From assembly GCA_009992505.1 (NCBI GenBank), contig JAACVI010000074.1, positions 1 to 33,062 on the forward strand: a stretch of 33,062 nucleotides of DNA. Reading direction: 5' to 3'. The position numbers and the translations under genes were made by a program. The notes below the pieces were generated by a model, which saw only the letters and a list, made by a program, of their open reading frames with translations, was not told the origin of the DNA and searched no databases. The number at the start of each line of letters is the position of its first letter. Within the stretch, counting starts at the first letter, position 1. The DNA comes from Myxococcales bacterium. GTDB lineage: Bacteria; Myxococcota_A; Polyangia; Polyangiales; Houyiibacteriaceae. Shown in pieces: positions 17,805 to 30,269 of this stretch.

Positions 17805-19400
17805 ATGTCCGAGTCCGGCACGGAGAAGGGCGCGATTGCGCGCCGAGCGGGCCTCGTCGCCGCGGGCACGCTGACCTCCCGCATCCTGGGCGCCGCGCGC
17901 GACGCGGTGGTCGCCATGCTCTTCCCCGTCGCCGCCACCGACATGTTCTGGATGGCGTTCACCATCCCGAACGCGCTGCGCGTGCTGCTGGGCGAGGGCG
18001 CCGTCGCGGGCGCCTTCGTGCCCGTCTTCTCCGAGGTGCGCGAGAAGGAGGGCTTCGACGCGGCCGCGCGCTTCCAGTCGAAGCTGGTCGCGGCCATGGG
18101 CCTCGTGCTCTTCGTCGTCACGCTCCTGGGCATCGCGTTCTCGCCCGCCTTCGTCGAGCTCTACGCGGCCGGCTTCCACGACATCCCAGGCCGCTTCGAG
18201 TCCACGGTGGCGCTGACCCGCGCCGTCTTCCCCTACATCTTCCTGATGGGCCTGGCGTCCCTGGCCACCGGCGCGCTGAACGCCGTGCGTCGCTTCGCCG
18301 CGCCCGCCTTCGCGCCCGCGCTGCTCAACGTCGCGCTGATCGCTTCGGCCTTCGCCCTCGCTCCCGCGGCCATCGCCTTCGGTCTGCCCGGTGTGGGCGC
18401 GCTGGCTCTGGGCGCGCTCATCGGAGGCGCGCTGCAGCTCCTGGCGCAGCTGCCCTCCCTGCGCGCCGCCGGCCTCTTGCTGCGGCCACGCCTCGATCTG
18501 CGCGACCCCTGGGTGCGCAAAGCCTTCCGGCTGATGCTCCCGCTCTTGATGGGCCTGGGCGTCTACCAGTTGAACATCATGCTGACGCGTCAGCTCGCGT
18601 CCTTCTTGCCGGAGGGCTCGGTGAGCTACCTCTACTACGGTCAGCGCCTGGTGGAGATCCCGCAGGGGATGTTCGCCCTGGCCATCGCCTCCGCCGCGCT
18701 ACCGACGCTCTCGACCCTGCGCGCCCGGGGCGACGACGAGAAGGTGAAGCAGGTCTTCCGCTACGGCCTCGGCCTCTCACTCTTCGTGGCCATCCCTTCG
18801 GCGGTGGGCCTCGCGAGCCTGGCGACGCCCGTCGTCTCCGTGATCCTGGGCCGTGGGCACTTCACGCCCGAGCAAGTCGAGCTGACGTCGCAGTCCCTGC
18901 TCTGGATGGCCGCAGGCATCTGGTCCGTCGCCTCCGTGCGCACGATCGTCCCGATGTTCTACGCCTACAACGACACACGCACGCCGGTCATCGGCTCGGC
19001 CGTGAACCTCGTGGTCTTCGGCATCGTCGCCTTCACGACCATGGGTCCCTACAAGCACGTCGGGCTCGCCATGGCCGTGACCGCAGCCTCCATCGCGCAG
19101 CTCTTCACGCTGATCGGGCTCTTGCGTCAGCGCGCCGGCCGCCTCGGTCTGAAGGAGCTCGCGTCGAGCACCGCCCGCGTCCTGCTCGCGAGCCTGCTCA
19201 TGGTCGGCGTGATCTGGGGCTCGCTGCACGTCCTGCCCTTCGACGGCCACGCTCGGCTCACGCCGCGCTTGATCTCGCTGCTGGTGGCCCTGGGCGCCGG
19301 CACCGCGACCTACGCCTTCTGCGCCTGGGCCCTGAAGGTCCCGGAGCTGCGCGCGCTGACGGGCGCCATCTCGCGCCGGCTCCGACGCGGACGAAGCTAG
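17805..19400 (+). CDS. murJ: lipid II flippase MurJ (MviN family)
   Basis: AAGTLTSRILGAARDAVVAMLFPV, DMFWMAFTIPNALRVLLGEGAVAGAFVPVFSE, and multiple TM helices typical of MurJ. Confidence 0.95.
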   Translation: MSESGTEKGAIARRAGLVAAGTLTSRILGAARDAVVAMLFPVAATDMFWMAFTIPNALRVLLGEGAVAGAFVPVFSEVREKEGFDAAARFQSKLVAAMGLVLFVVTLLGIAFSPAFVELYAAGFHDIPGRFESTVALTRAVFPYIFLMGLASLATGALNAVRRFAAPAFAPALLNVALIASAFALAPAAIAFGLPGVGALALGALIGGALQLLAQLPSLRAAGLLLRPRLDLRDPWVRKAFRLMLPLLMGLGVYQLNIMLTRQLASFLPEGSVSYLYYGQRLVEIPQGMFALAIASAALPTLSTLRARGDDEKVKQVFRYGLGLSLFVAIPSAVGLASLATPVVSVILGRGHFTPEQVELTSQSLLWMAAGIWSVASVRTIVPMFYAYNDTRTPVIGSAVNLVVFGIVAFTTMGPYKHVGLAMAVTAASIAQLFTLIGLLRQRAGRLGLKELASSTARVLLASLLMVGVIWGSLHVLPFDGHARLTPRLISLLVALGAGTATYAFCAWALKVPELRALTGAISRRLRRGRS

Positions 19401-19435
19401 ACCGTCGCACCACCGTTCCTGGTGATCGTCGCAGG

Positions 19436-19602
19436 CTTGATCGAAAGAGACGCCCGGGCGGGTCGCTCTTTGGGGCGACAGCAGGATCACATCGGCAGGC
19501 CACAGCGGCGAGGGACAAGCCCTGATCATTGATCACAAGTCCGTCTGGCACAGCCTTGGACACGAAAGCCGCCCGGGAGGGTCGCGCTCCGGGGGACGGC
19601 GG
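19436..19602. repeat. imperfect direct repeat of about 45-50 bp (copies near 19436-19485 and 19553-19602)
   Basis: Shared CTTG..CGAAAG..CGCCCGGG(C/A)GGGTCGC(G)CT..GGGG.GAC(A/G)GC(A/G)G, read directly. Confidence 0.45.
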
Positions 19603-19659
19603 CCTTGCCCATGCGAGCGCTGGTCTGCGGGCCCAGCCCAGGCCGATCCGCGGCTTGCC

Positions 19660-19815
19660 TTCTCGCCACCTCGGTCGCGCTACCGACGTGCCGCTCGGTC
19701 GGCGCCTGCGAGGGCGCTCGCGGCTCGACCCCGTCTGAGCCCGCAGACCCCGGGGCGGACTCGGCCCAATTGAGCGGCGCACGAGGCGCGGCGAGAAGGA
19801 GACGCGCTGATGGCC
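19660..19815 (-). pseudogene. decayed fragment of a second four-helix-bundle protein gene
   Basis: Minus-strand SARLLLAAPRAPLNWAESA aligns without gaps to ADQLRRAAQSVTLNLAESA of the intact gene (9/19); nucleotides 19754-19776 match 20062-20084 at 21/23; GSATEV resembles the GSAxE motif. Confidence 0.4.
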
Positions 19816-19875
19816 TAGCGCGTCGCGCGGACCGGTCCGCGGGATGCGCACGTCCACGGCTCGCCCGGCCGGCGA

Positions 19876-20400
19876 TCACTGTCGCGGCCGGAGCAGTCGG
19901 TACGTCATCGCCGCGACGCGATCCACGAGCGCGAGGGCGTCTGCGGTCGCATCGGCGGCGACGTAGCCCCAGCTGCGCGCGATGCGCTGACACGCGCGCG
20001 TCTCGTAGGCGGAGCCGAGCGCGGACTCGTGTCGAAGCCGCCGATGGCCTCCGTGGTGTCCGGCGGACTCGGCCAGATTGAGCGTCACGCTCTGCGCCGC
20101 TCGCCGCAGCTGGTCTGCGAGGGATCGATCGTGTTTCGCCACGCCTCGCAACAGCGGCGCGAGGTGATCGAGCATCTCGTGCGAGAGCTCCAGAGCGAGA
20201 AGGGGTTGGTTCGTTCGCACTGGAAGGCGAACTTCCAGCACGGACACCGACATGGACACCGACACGGACACCGACACGGACACCGACACGGACACCGACA
20301 CGGACACCGACACGGACACCGACACGGACACCGACACGGACACCGACACGGACGATGAGCTCTGCTTGCGATCGCACTTGTGACCGATCTTCAGGGACAA
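19876..20400 (-). CDS. four-helix-bundle protein (23S rRNA IVS-type family) with Ser-Val repeat N-terminus
   Basis: LALELSHEMLDHLAPLLRGVAKHDRSLADQLRRAAQSVTLNLAESAG...ALGSAYETRACQRIARSWGY matches the family pattern; the true start may lie within or downstream of the repeat. Confidence 0.75.
   Translation of the reverse strand: MSLKIGHKCDRKQSSSSVSVSVSVSVSVSVSVSVSVSVSVSVSVSVSVSMSVSVLEVRLPVRTNQPLLALELSHEMLDHLAPLLRGVAKHDRSLADQLRRAAQSVTLNLAESAGHHGGHRRLRHESALGSAYETRACQRIARSWGYVAADATADALALVDRVAAMTYRLLRPRQ
20241..20353. repeat. 12-bp microsatellite CGGACACCGACA, 9 full units plus a partial
   Basis: Direct reading; perfect except for one C-to-T at 20253. Confidence 0.98.
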
Positions 20401-20477
20401 GCCCCCGCCTACGTCCAGAGCCCGAGGACCCGTACCGGACCGTGGAGACGTGTTGGGCGGATCGTGCAGATCGGTAG

Positions 20478-20498
20478 GGCGGGGGCTCGTGCCCCGCC
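20478..20498. terminator. GC hairpin GGCGGGG-GCTCGTG-CCCCGCC just past the stop of the DUF4139/OmpA gene
   Basis: 7-bp perfect stem, 6 nt downstream of the minus-strand stop at 20505; no T-run, so it could instead be a dispersed palindromic repeat. Confidence 0.35.
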
Positions 20499-20504
20499 GA
20501 GGCG

Positions 20505-22850
20505 CTACGGCGCGGGCGTCGGCGACGCTTCGGGTGGCGGCACGATCAGCGCGTCGACCAGCTGGGAGAGTTCGATGCGCGTGGTCGCGCGCTGGGCCGA
20601 GAGCTCCGCGAGCTGGGCGCCCAACGCTTCGATGCGCGAGGCGGCTTGCTCCAGGCTCTCGCGCAGCTGAGTGCGCAGCGGCGCGCGGCGCTGGCCGGCG
20701 GCGTCGAGGGCGCTGACGTTGGCGCGCAGCTCGGCGGTGTGGCTGGCGACGTCGTTGGTCTCACGACGCAACGCCTCCATCTGGGTGTCGAGCGCCCTCA
20801 TCCGGTCGCGTAGCTCCACGGCGTGACGCAGGCTCGTGGCCTGAGCGTCCGTGAGCGAGGAGCCGTCGAAGTAGGGACCGAGGACGGCCCGCAGATCCGA
20901 GAGCAGCGAGACGTGGTGCTGAACCAAGCGGGTCTCCACGAGGGGAAGCACGCTGGCCTCGCCGGACTCGAGGGGCATGGGCGCGAGCACGGCGTCGGGC
21001 TGCTCCTGGGTGCCGGGCGGCAGCTCAGCCAGGGCGTATCCAAAGCTGCGCGAGTGACGGATGAAGAGGCGCCGCGGCGCGTCCGGCGCCGACTCCACGC
21101 GATACCGGGTGGTGAAGAGCTCGCGATCCTCGAGCGTGACCTCGCCGCGCACGACGGACACGACGCGCACGGGCTGCTCGCGCCGCTGAACCTCGGAGCT
21201 GACCCGGGTCGAGGCATCCACCGCATAAGGGATGAAGGCCGTCTCGTTGGGCGCGAGTCCGTCGAGCAAGCCCTCGCCCACGTAGCGGCCGTGGGCGAAG
21301 AGCGCGACCGGCCCGGGCACCAGCGTCGCCTGCGTACCGTTCTGGAAGCGGACGGCGCGGAAGGGATGCACGTCGCTGCCGCGCGCGTTGCCATCGGGCC
21401 GGAAGAGATAGATCTCCTCGCCCAGGACGCGTTGGTCGATGAGCGAGACGACGGCCGTGGAGTGGGCGGGCACGTAGACGCCTCCCGCGATCTCGTAGGT
21501 CGTGCCTCCCTGGGCCTGCTCCGTGCCGACCGACGTCTGTTCCACACCCTCGACACTGCGCGCGCTTATCTGCGGCGTCTCGGACGCCGGGCCGTCCTCG
21601 ACGGAGTCGTCGCCTGCGTCCTCGATGTCGAACTCCACGCGTCGATTTCGCTCGCGCGCATCGGCCGTGTCGCGCGGATCCACCGGTCGCGTGGCGCCGA
21701 AGCTCTCGACCGTGAGGCGCTCGCCATCGACGCCCGCGCTCACCAGGGCCGCGCGCACGGCGGCCGCGCGCTCGACGCCCAGAGCCCAGGCGTTCGGCTC
21801 GTCGCTCGCGGCGTGGCCATGGACCGACACGCGGCGAATCTGCGGGTTGCCGTTCAAGGTCGCGGCGATGGCCTCCACGATGGGACGCGAGCGCTCGGGC
21901 ACCTCGGCGGAGAGGCTCGGAAAGTAGACCTTGTCCAGGATCATGATGGCCGACTCCTGGATCACGACCTGCCCGCGATCGGGGCAGCCATCCGAGTCCT
22001 CGAAGCCATTGTAGGTCTCGGGGTCGTTGGGACATTGATCGTCGACGTCGAGGATGCGGTCGCGGTCGTTGTCGGGATCGGGGCAGCCGTCCGAGTCCTC
22101 GAAGCCGTCCATGTCCTCGTCCTCGCTGGGGCAGAGGTCGTCGGCGTCGGGCACGCCGTCGTGATCCCGACCGTCGCGCGCGGCGTCGCTGCGCACCAAG
22201 CCCGTGGCGACGGGCTGAACCATGTGGCCGCTGGCGTCGGGGCGCGGCATGAAGCGCGGCGTCCTCAGATCGGTCGCGAAGGAGAAGGGCGCGTGCGTCG
22301 CCAGGCTCAGGCGCACGTCGCGCCAATCCTCCGCGGACGCGTTGTGCACCAAGGCCCAGCCCTGGAGCAGAGCCTGACCCGCGTCATCGGAGCTGCGCTC
22401 GGCCCCGGGCGCATCGTCGAGCACGACGCGATAGCTGACGTGCCAGACGGGCACGGGCACGGCGTAGGCGACCAGCAGGTGATCCGTCTGCCCCCCCGCG
22501 AGGCGCACGTTGAGCACCGCGTCCCCAGGGACAGCCGCGTCCTCGCCGGTGTCTGGGCGCTCGTCGGCGACGGACGCGGACATGGTCGCGCCGCCGCCCT
22601 GCCCCACGATCGTCAGCGTCTTCAGCGCGTCGTCCACCTCGTGCTGGGCGAAGCGCAGGCTCAAGGTCTCGCCGCCCGCGTCGCCCACGCGCTCGAAGTA
22701 GCCGATGCCGTTCTGATACAGCACCACGCGGCGAATCGGCAGACCCGCCTGAGCGCAGGCCGAGAGCAAGGACAAGAGGACGAGCAACGCGCCGAATCGA
22801 GCGCGACCAAGGACGCGAGCGCGACGGGCGACCGTGTGGAGCGAATGCAT
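20505..22850 (-). CDS. DUF4139-like lipoprotein with internal thrombospondin type 3 repeats and OmpA C-terminal-like domain
   Basis: Lipobox LLSACAQ; IRRVVLYQNGIGYFER; DHDGVPDADDLCPSEDEDMDGFEDSDGCPDPDNDRD; OmpA VSVHGHAASDEPNAWALGVERAAAVRAALVSAGVDGERLTVESFGATRPV; GGAGGG upstream of the ATG. Confidence 0.88.
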   Translation of the reverse strand: MHSLHTVARRARVLGRARFGALLVLLSLLSACAQAGLPIRRVVLYQNGIGYFERVGDAGGETLSLRFAQHEVDDALKTLTIVGQGGGATMSASVADERPDTGEDAAVPGDAVLNVRLAGGQTDHLLVAYAVPVPVWHVSYRVVLDDAPGAERSSDDAGQALLQGWALVHNASAEDWRDVRLSLATHAPFSFATDLRTPRFMPRPDASGHMVQPVATGLVRSDAARDGRDHDGVPDADDLCPSEDEDMDGFEDSDGCPDPDNDRDRILDVDDQCPNDPETYNGFEDSDGCPDRGQVVIQESAIMILDKVYFPSLSAEVPERSRPIVEAIAATLNGNPQIRRVSVHGHAASDEPNAWALGVERAAAVRAALVSAGVDGERLTVESFGATRPVDPRDTADARERNRRVEFDIEDAGDDSVEDGPASETPQISARSVEGVEQTSVGTEQAQGGTTYEIAGGVYVPAHSTAVVSLIDQRVLGEEIYLFRPDGNARGSDVHPFRAVRFQNGTQATLVPGPVALFAHGRYVGEGLLDGLAPNETAFIPYAVDASTRVSSEVQRREQPVRVVSVVRGEVTLEDRELFTTRYRVESAPDAPRRLFIRHSRSFGYALAELPPGTQEQPDAVLAPMPLESGEASVLPLVETRLVQHHVSLLSDLRAVLGPYFDGSSLTDAQATSLRHAVELRDRMRALDTQMEALRRETNDVASHTAELRANVSALDAAGQRRAPLRTQLRESLEQAASRIEALGAQLAELSAQRATTRIELSQLVDALIVPPPEASPTPAP

Positions 22851-23110
22851 CGAGAACCCTCCTGAGACGACGTGCCGCGAGCGCGGCGCCCCAGACTACA
22901 ACATCCGCGAATGTCTTTGCGTCCTGGACGATCCGGCGGCCGTGAGGCTCGTATCCGCGGCTCCCGCGCCCCTGGCGACAGGTTCTCGCTTGCCGGCAGG
23001 GCGGATCTCCACGACACTCACGGACGGGCGCGGGGGCTTCGTCGGAGGGTGGACACTCTGGACGCGACTCTCGAGGGTGGCGGTCGAGTGGGCGGACGTT
23101 CGGAGGAAGC

Positions 23111-27445
<4,335 letters not shown>

Positions 27446-27467
27446 GCGACTCGAGCGCGGCCGCGCG

Positions 27468-28541
27468 TCAGAACAGACCCGCGGCCGCCATGTCGAGCAG
27501 CTCGTCGAGCTTGGCGAGCAGCGCGGCATTGCCGTCGTGTGTGTAACCGGCGAGCGCCTGCTCGTAGTCGGTGGTGTGAGCGAGGAAGGCGCCCAGGCTG
27601 CCTTCGTCGACCTGATCCGCGTGCGCACCGTAGCCGAGGTGGGCGAGGTAGCGCGCGTTGAAGACCTGCTCGAACTGACCTTGGAGCGGCACGGCCAAGA
27701 GGGGCTTGTGCATCACGACACATTCACCCATCAGGGTGAAGCCGGCGCTGGCGACCACGGCGCGAGCGCTGGCGAGGTCGGCGATGAAGGTCGACTCCGA
27801 GAAGGGTCGATGCACGAGGTTGTCGTCGACCACGTCGGCGTCGATGTCGCGGCGCATGCCGTAGACGCGGCAGGGGATTCCCGCCTGCTTCAGCGTGGCG
27901 ACGAGCGCGTCGTTGTCCTGCGTGGTCTGGTAGACGAGCAGGTGATCGCCGCGGCTCACTTTCGCCGCGAGGATCTCCGGACGCAGGATGGGCGGGAAGA
28001 GGGTCGTGCGCTTCTTGCGGATGGGCGGCTCGAAGAAGGTCGCGACCAGGTAGTGATCGCAGAAGGGCAGCTTGGCCTTCACGAAGGCTTTGACGACCTC
28101 GAAGTCACGTCGATCGTCACCGATCACCTCCTCGGGCACGTCGCAGCGATTCATCACCTGCTGGTTGTCGATGGAGAAGATCGGCAGGTCGTGCGCCTTC
28201 GCGTAGAGGTAGGAGAAGCTCTCGAAGTCGCTGATGACGGCCTCGGGGCGGAAGTCCTCGATCAGGTCGAAGTAGGCGTCAATCTGCTTCGGGAGGTTCT
28301 TCAGACCCTGGCGCACGTTGCTCCAGATGGTCTTGCCGCGGCGTACACGGTTGTCGTCGGTCATGATGTGCAGACCGTGGATCGTGTGCACCTCCGCGAA
28401 GCGCTGCGCGAGGTGCTTGGCCGCGCGGTTCGACGAGAGGATCTCCACCTCGTGTCCTGCCGCGACCAGGTGGTCGAGGATGACCCCCGACCGGATCGCG
28501 TGCCCCATGCCTTCACCCGTGACGCCGTAGAGGATCTTCAT
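27468..28541 (-). CDS. glycosyltransferase, MJ1255/VC2487-type family
   Basis: MKILYGVTGEGMGHAIRSGVILDHLVAAGHEVEILSSNRAAKHL, AVISDFESFSYLYAKAHDLP, ASAGFTLMGECVVMHKPLLAVPLQGQFEQVFNA. Confidence 0.87.
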   Translation of the reverse strand: MKILYGVTGEGMGHAIRSGVILDHLVAAGHEVEILSSNRAAKHLAQRFAEVHTIHGLHIMTDDNRVRRGKTIWSNVRQGLKNLPKQIDAYFDLIEDFRPEAVISDFESFSYLYAKAHDLPIFSIDNQQVMNRCDVPEEVIGDDRRDFEVVKAFVKAKLPFCDHYLVATFFEPPIRKKRTTLFPPILRPEILAAKVSRGDHLLVYQTTQDNDALVATLKQAGIPCRVYGMRRDIDADVVDDNLVHRPFSESTFIADLASARAVVASAGFTLMGECVVMHKPLLAVPLQGQFEQVFNARYLAHLGYGAHADQVDEGSLGAFLAHTTDYEQALAGYTHDGNAALLAKLDELLDMAAAGLF

Positions 28542-28777
28542 TCGTCGCTTGTCGCAAGGAAGGCAGCCCGCGGGCAAGTCGCACCGTGGGCATCCTCGCC
28601 CAAGGCGAGGTCGGTGCGGGACAAGTCGTGCACCCCACGAACCTTCATCGACGTCCACTTCTCCTCGTGGGGGGGCGACGCTCGCGCGACCCCGAGCGCA
28701 ACGAGGACATCTTCGCCCAGGTCGAACTCGATGCGCGAGGGAGGTCTCGCCGGAGACTGGCGTAGACTGGAGCGCAT
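28538..28777 (-). CDS. possible small protein upstream of and overlapping the glycosyltransferase start
   Basis: Minus frame ending ...ALGEDAHGATCPRAAFLATSDE with TGA overlapping ATG as ATGA; coding-like composition; start uncertain and conflicts with the divergent ATG at 28776. Confidence 0.25.
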   Translation of the reverse strand: MRSSLRQSPARPPSRIEFDLGEDVLVALGVARASPPHEEKWTSMKVRGVHDLSRTDLALGEDAHGATCPRAAFLATSDE

Positions 28778-30206
28778 GCTCCGCGTCTCGCTCTTGCTTC
28801 TCCTGCTCGCGCTGAGCGCGTGCGGCACGACGGCGCCCACGCCGCGGAGCGCGCCGGACGTGGAGTCACCACCCATCACGCCCGTGGCGCCCTCGCGCTC
28901 GGAGACCGGCGGCGCCCCGGAGACCATGGGGGCACCGGAGACCACGAACCTCCACGAGCTCTTGGCCTTCGACGCGGTCGACGAGATGCTGCGAGGGCAC
29001 CTGTTGCTCGCGGTCGATCCAGGCTCGCGCATGCTGAGAGCGCGCGACGTCGACAGCGGCGAAGAGCTCTGGCGCGTCGAGCTGGGCGAAGCGTCGGAGG
29101 GAGCGCTGATCGAGGACCTCGGCGACGGCAGGATCCTGGTGCAGGTGCCGGGTCAGGACTTCCACACCATCGACCTCGCGCGCGGAGTGCGCATCGCGCG
29201 CAGATCGAGCCCGCCTCAATGGAACTTCGTCCAGCGCGTCGCGGGCGCCTGCGCTCTGATGAGTGACTGCGCGCTTCAGCCCATCTCCTGCCAGGACGGC
29301 GCGGCGCTCGGCCCCCGGCTCAGAGGCACGACCATCTCCTACACACCGATGGGGCCGGACGAAGACGGATCGCCGACCTGCACTTCACCCCTGGAAGTGC
29401 TCGGGCGCGCGGGCGAGCTCTCGCTCTACGTCGTCCACGTCCGGGAGAGCGAGCACGCAGAGGTCATCGCCATCGATCGTGCCGGAGAGGTGAGCTGGCG
29501 CTCCGCGGACGTGGCCTGCGAGCAATGCGGACCCGTGGCCGTGGGCAGCGCGAGCGACGGCAGCGTGTGCTGGACGACCTCGACGCCCGATCGAGAGCGC
29601 GTCGTCCGCGCCTTTCGCTGCGCCGACGGTCATCCGCTCTTCACGCGCCGGATCACGCTCGCCTCGGGCTATCGCCACCCTCCCCTGTTCACGGGTTGGG
29701 TGACGCGGCCGCCGGGTCTGTTCCTGACAGGCGACACCGAGGCCACGCTGATCGCCCCCGACGGCCGAGCGCGCTGGACGCGTCCGACCGCGCCCGACAC
29801 CCTCGTCTTACCCGCGGGCCTGCGCACGCCGAGCTACCCCCTCGGCCTCGACCGCTACACGAGCGTCGAGCACGTGGACCCGGCGAACGGGCGAACGACA
29901 CGCGAGCAATCCCTGGAGGGAGGCGAGGTGCGCGTCGACGAAGAGGGCGTGGTGGCGATCGTGCCGATGGGCCAGTCCAGCGACCGCGCGGGCGCGCCCG
30001 TCCCCGCTCTGCGCGTCTTCACTTTCCATCGCGCACGAAACGGCAGCGACGTCTCCCTCGACGGTCGGATCGTGCTCGCGCTCCCCGGCGATGCGCACGT
30101 GGTGGGCGAGCGTACGACGGAGACGGGCACACGCCTCGTCGTCGCGGAGGAGCGCCCGGGCCAACCGGACCGAGTCCACGTGCTCCGCGCGAGCCCCACG
30201 CGCTGA
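28776..30206 (+). CDS. lipoprotein with PQQ-like beta-propeller character
   Basis: MLRVSLLLLLLALSACGTT lipobox; repeated short motifs such as VDPGSRMLRARDVDSGEELWRVEL and IDRAGEVSWR. Confidence 0.7.
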   Translation: MLRVSLLLLLLALSACGTTAPTPRSAPDVESPPITPVAPSRSETGGAPETMGAPETTNLHELLAFDAVDEMLRGHLLLAVDPGSRMLRARDVDSGEELWRVELGEASEGALIEDLGDGRILVQVPGQDFHTIDLARGVRIARRSSPPQWNFVQRVAGACALMSDCALQPISCQDGAALGPRLRGTTISYTPMGPDEDGSPTCTSPLEVLGRAGELSLYVVHVRESEHAEVIAIDRAGEVSWRSADVACEQCGPVAVGSASDGSVCWTTSTPDRERVVRAFRCADGHPLFTRRITLASGYRHPPLFTGWVTRPPGLFLTGDTEATLIAPDGRARWTRPTAPDTLVLPAGLRTPSYPLGLDRYTSVEHVDPANGRTTREQSLEGGEVRVDEEGVVAIVPMGQSSDRAGAPVPALRVFTFHRARNGSDVSLDGRIVLALPGDAHVVGERTTETGTRLVVAEERPGQPDRVHVLRASPTR

Positions 30207-30269
30207 AGGTTCAGGCGCGTTGCGCGCCTCTCCCTCAGCTCCGGCACGAGGGTTGCACTGAGCCGATGC

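Larger units (their letters stand above)
19520..20396. repeat. imperfect 21-bp inverted repeat pair (19520-19540 and 20376-20396) bounding the four-helix-bundle locus
   Basis: CCCTGATCATTGATCACAAGT versus reverse complement CCCTGAAGATCGGTCACAAGT, 17/21 identical; a 12-bp direct repeat AGGGACAAGCCC also occurs at 19511 and 20393. Confidence 0.35.

Noticed and set aside
20241-20358. His-Gly-His-Arg repeat protein or (Thr-Asp)n peptide on the plus strand
   Set aside because: Other frames of the microsatellite; the minus frame leads into a recognisable domain. The plus-strand frame from ATG 20253 gives only MDTDTD...DDELCLRSHL
19400-20505. Diversity-generating retroelement, because four-helix-bundle proteins resemble Avd
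   Set aside because: No reverse transcriptase and no template/variable repeat pair with A-biased mismatches seen in the window
27457-27488. Two GCGGCCGC palindromes between convergent genes as a terminator
   Set aside because: Second copy lies inside the glycosyltransferase coding end; 8-mer GC palindromes are expected by chance here
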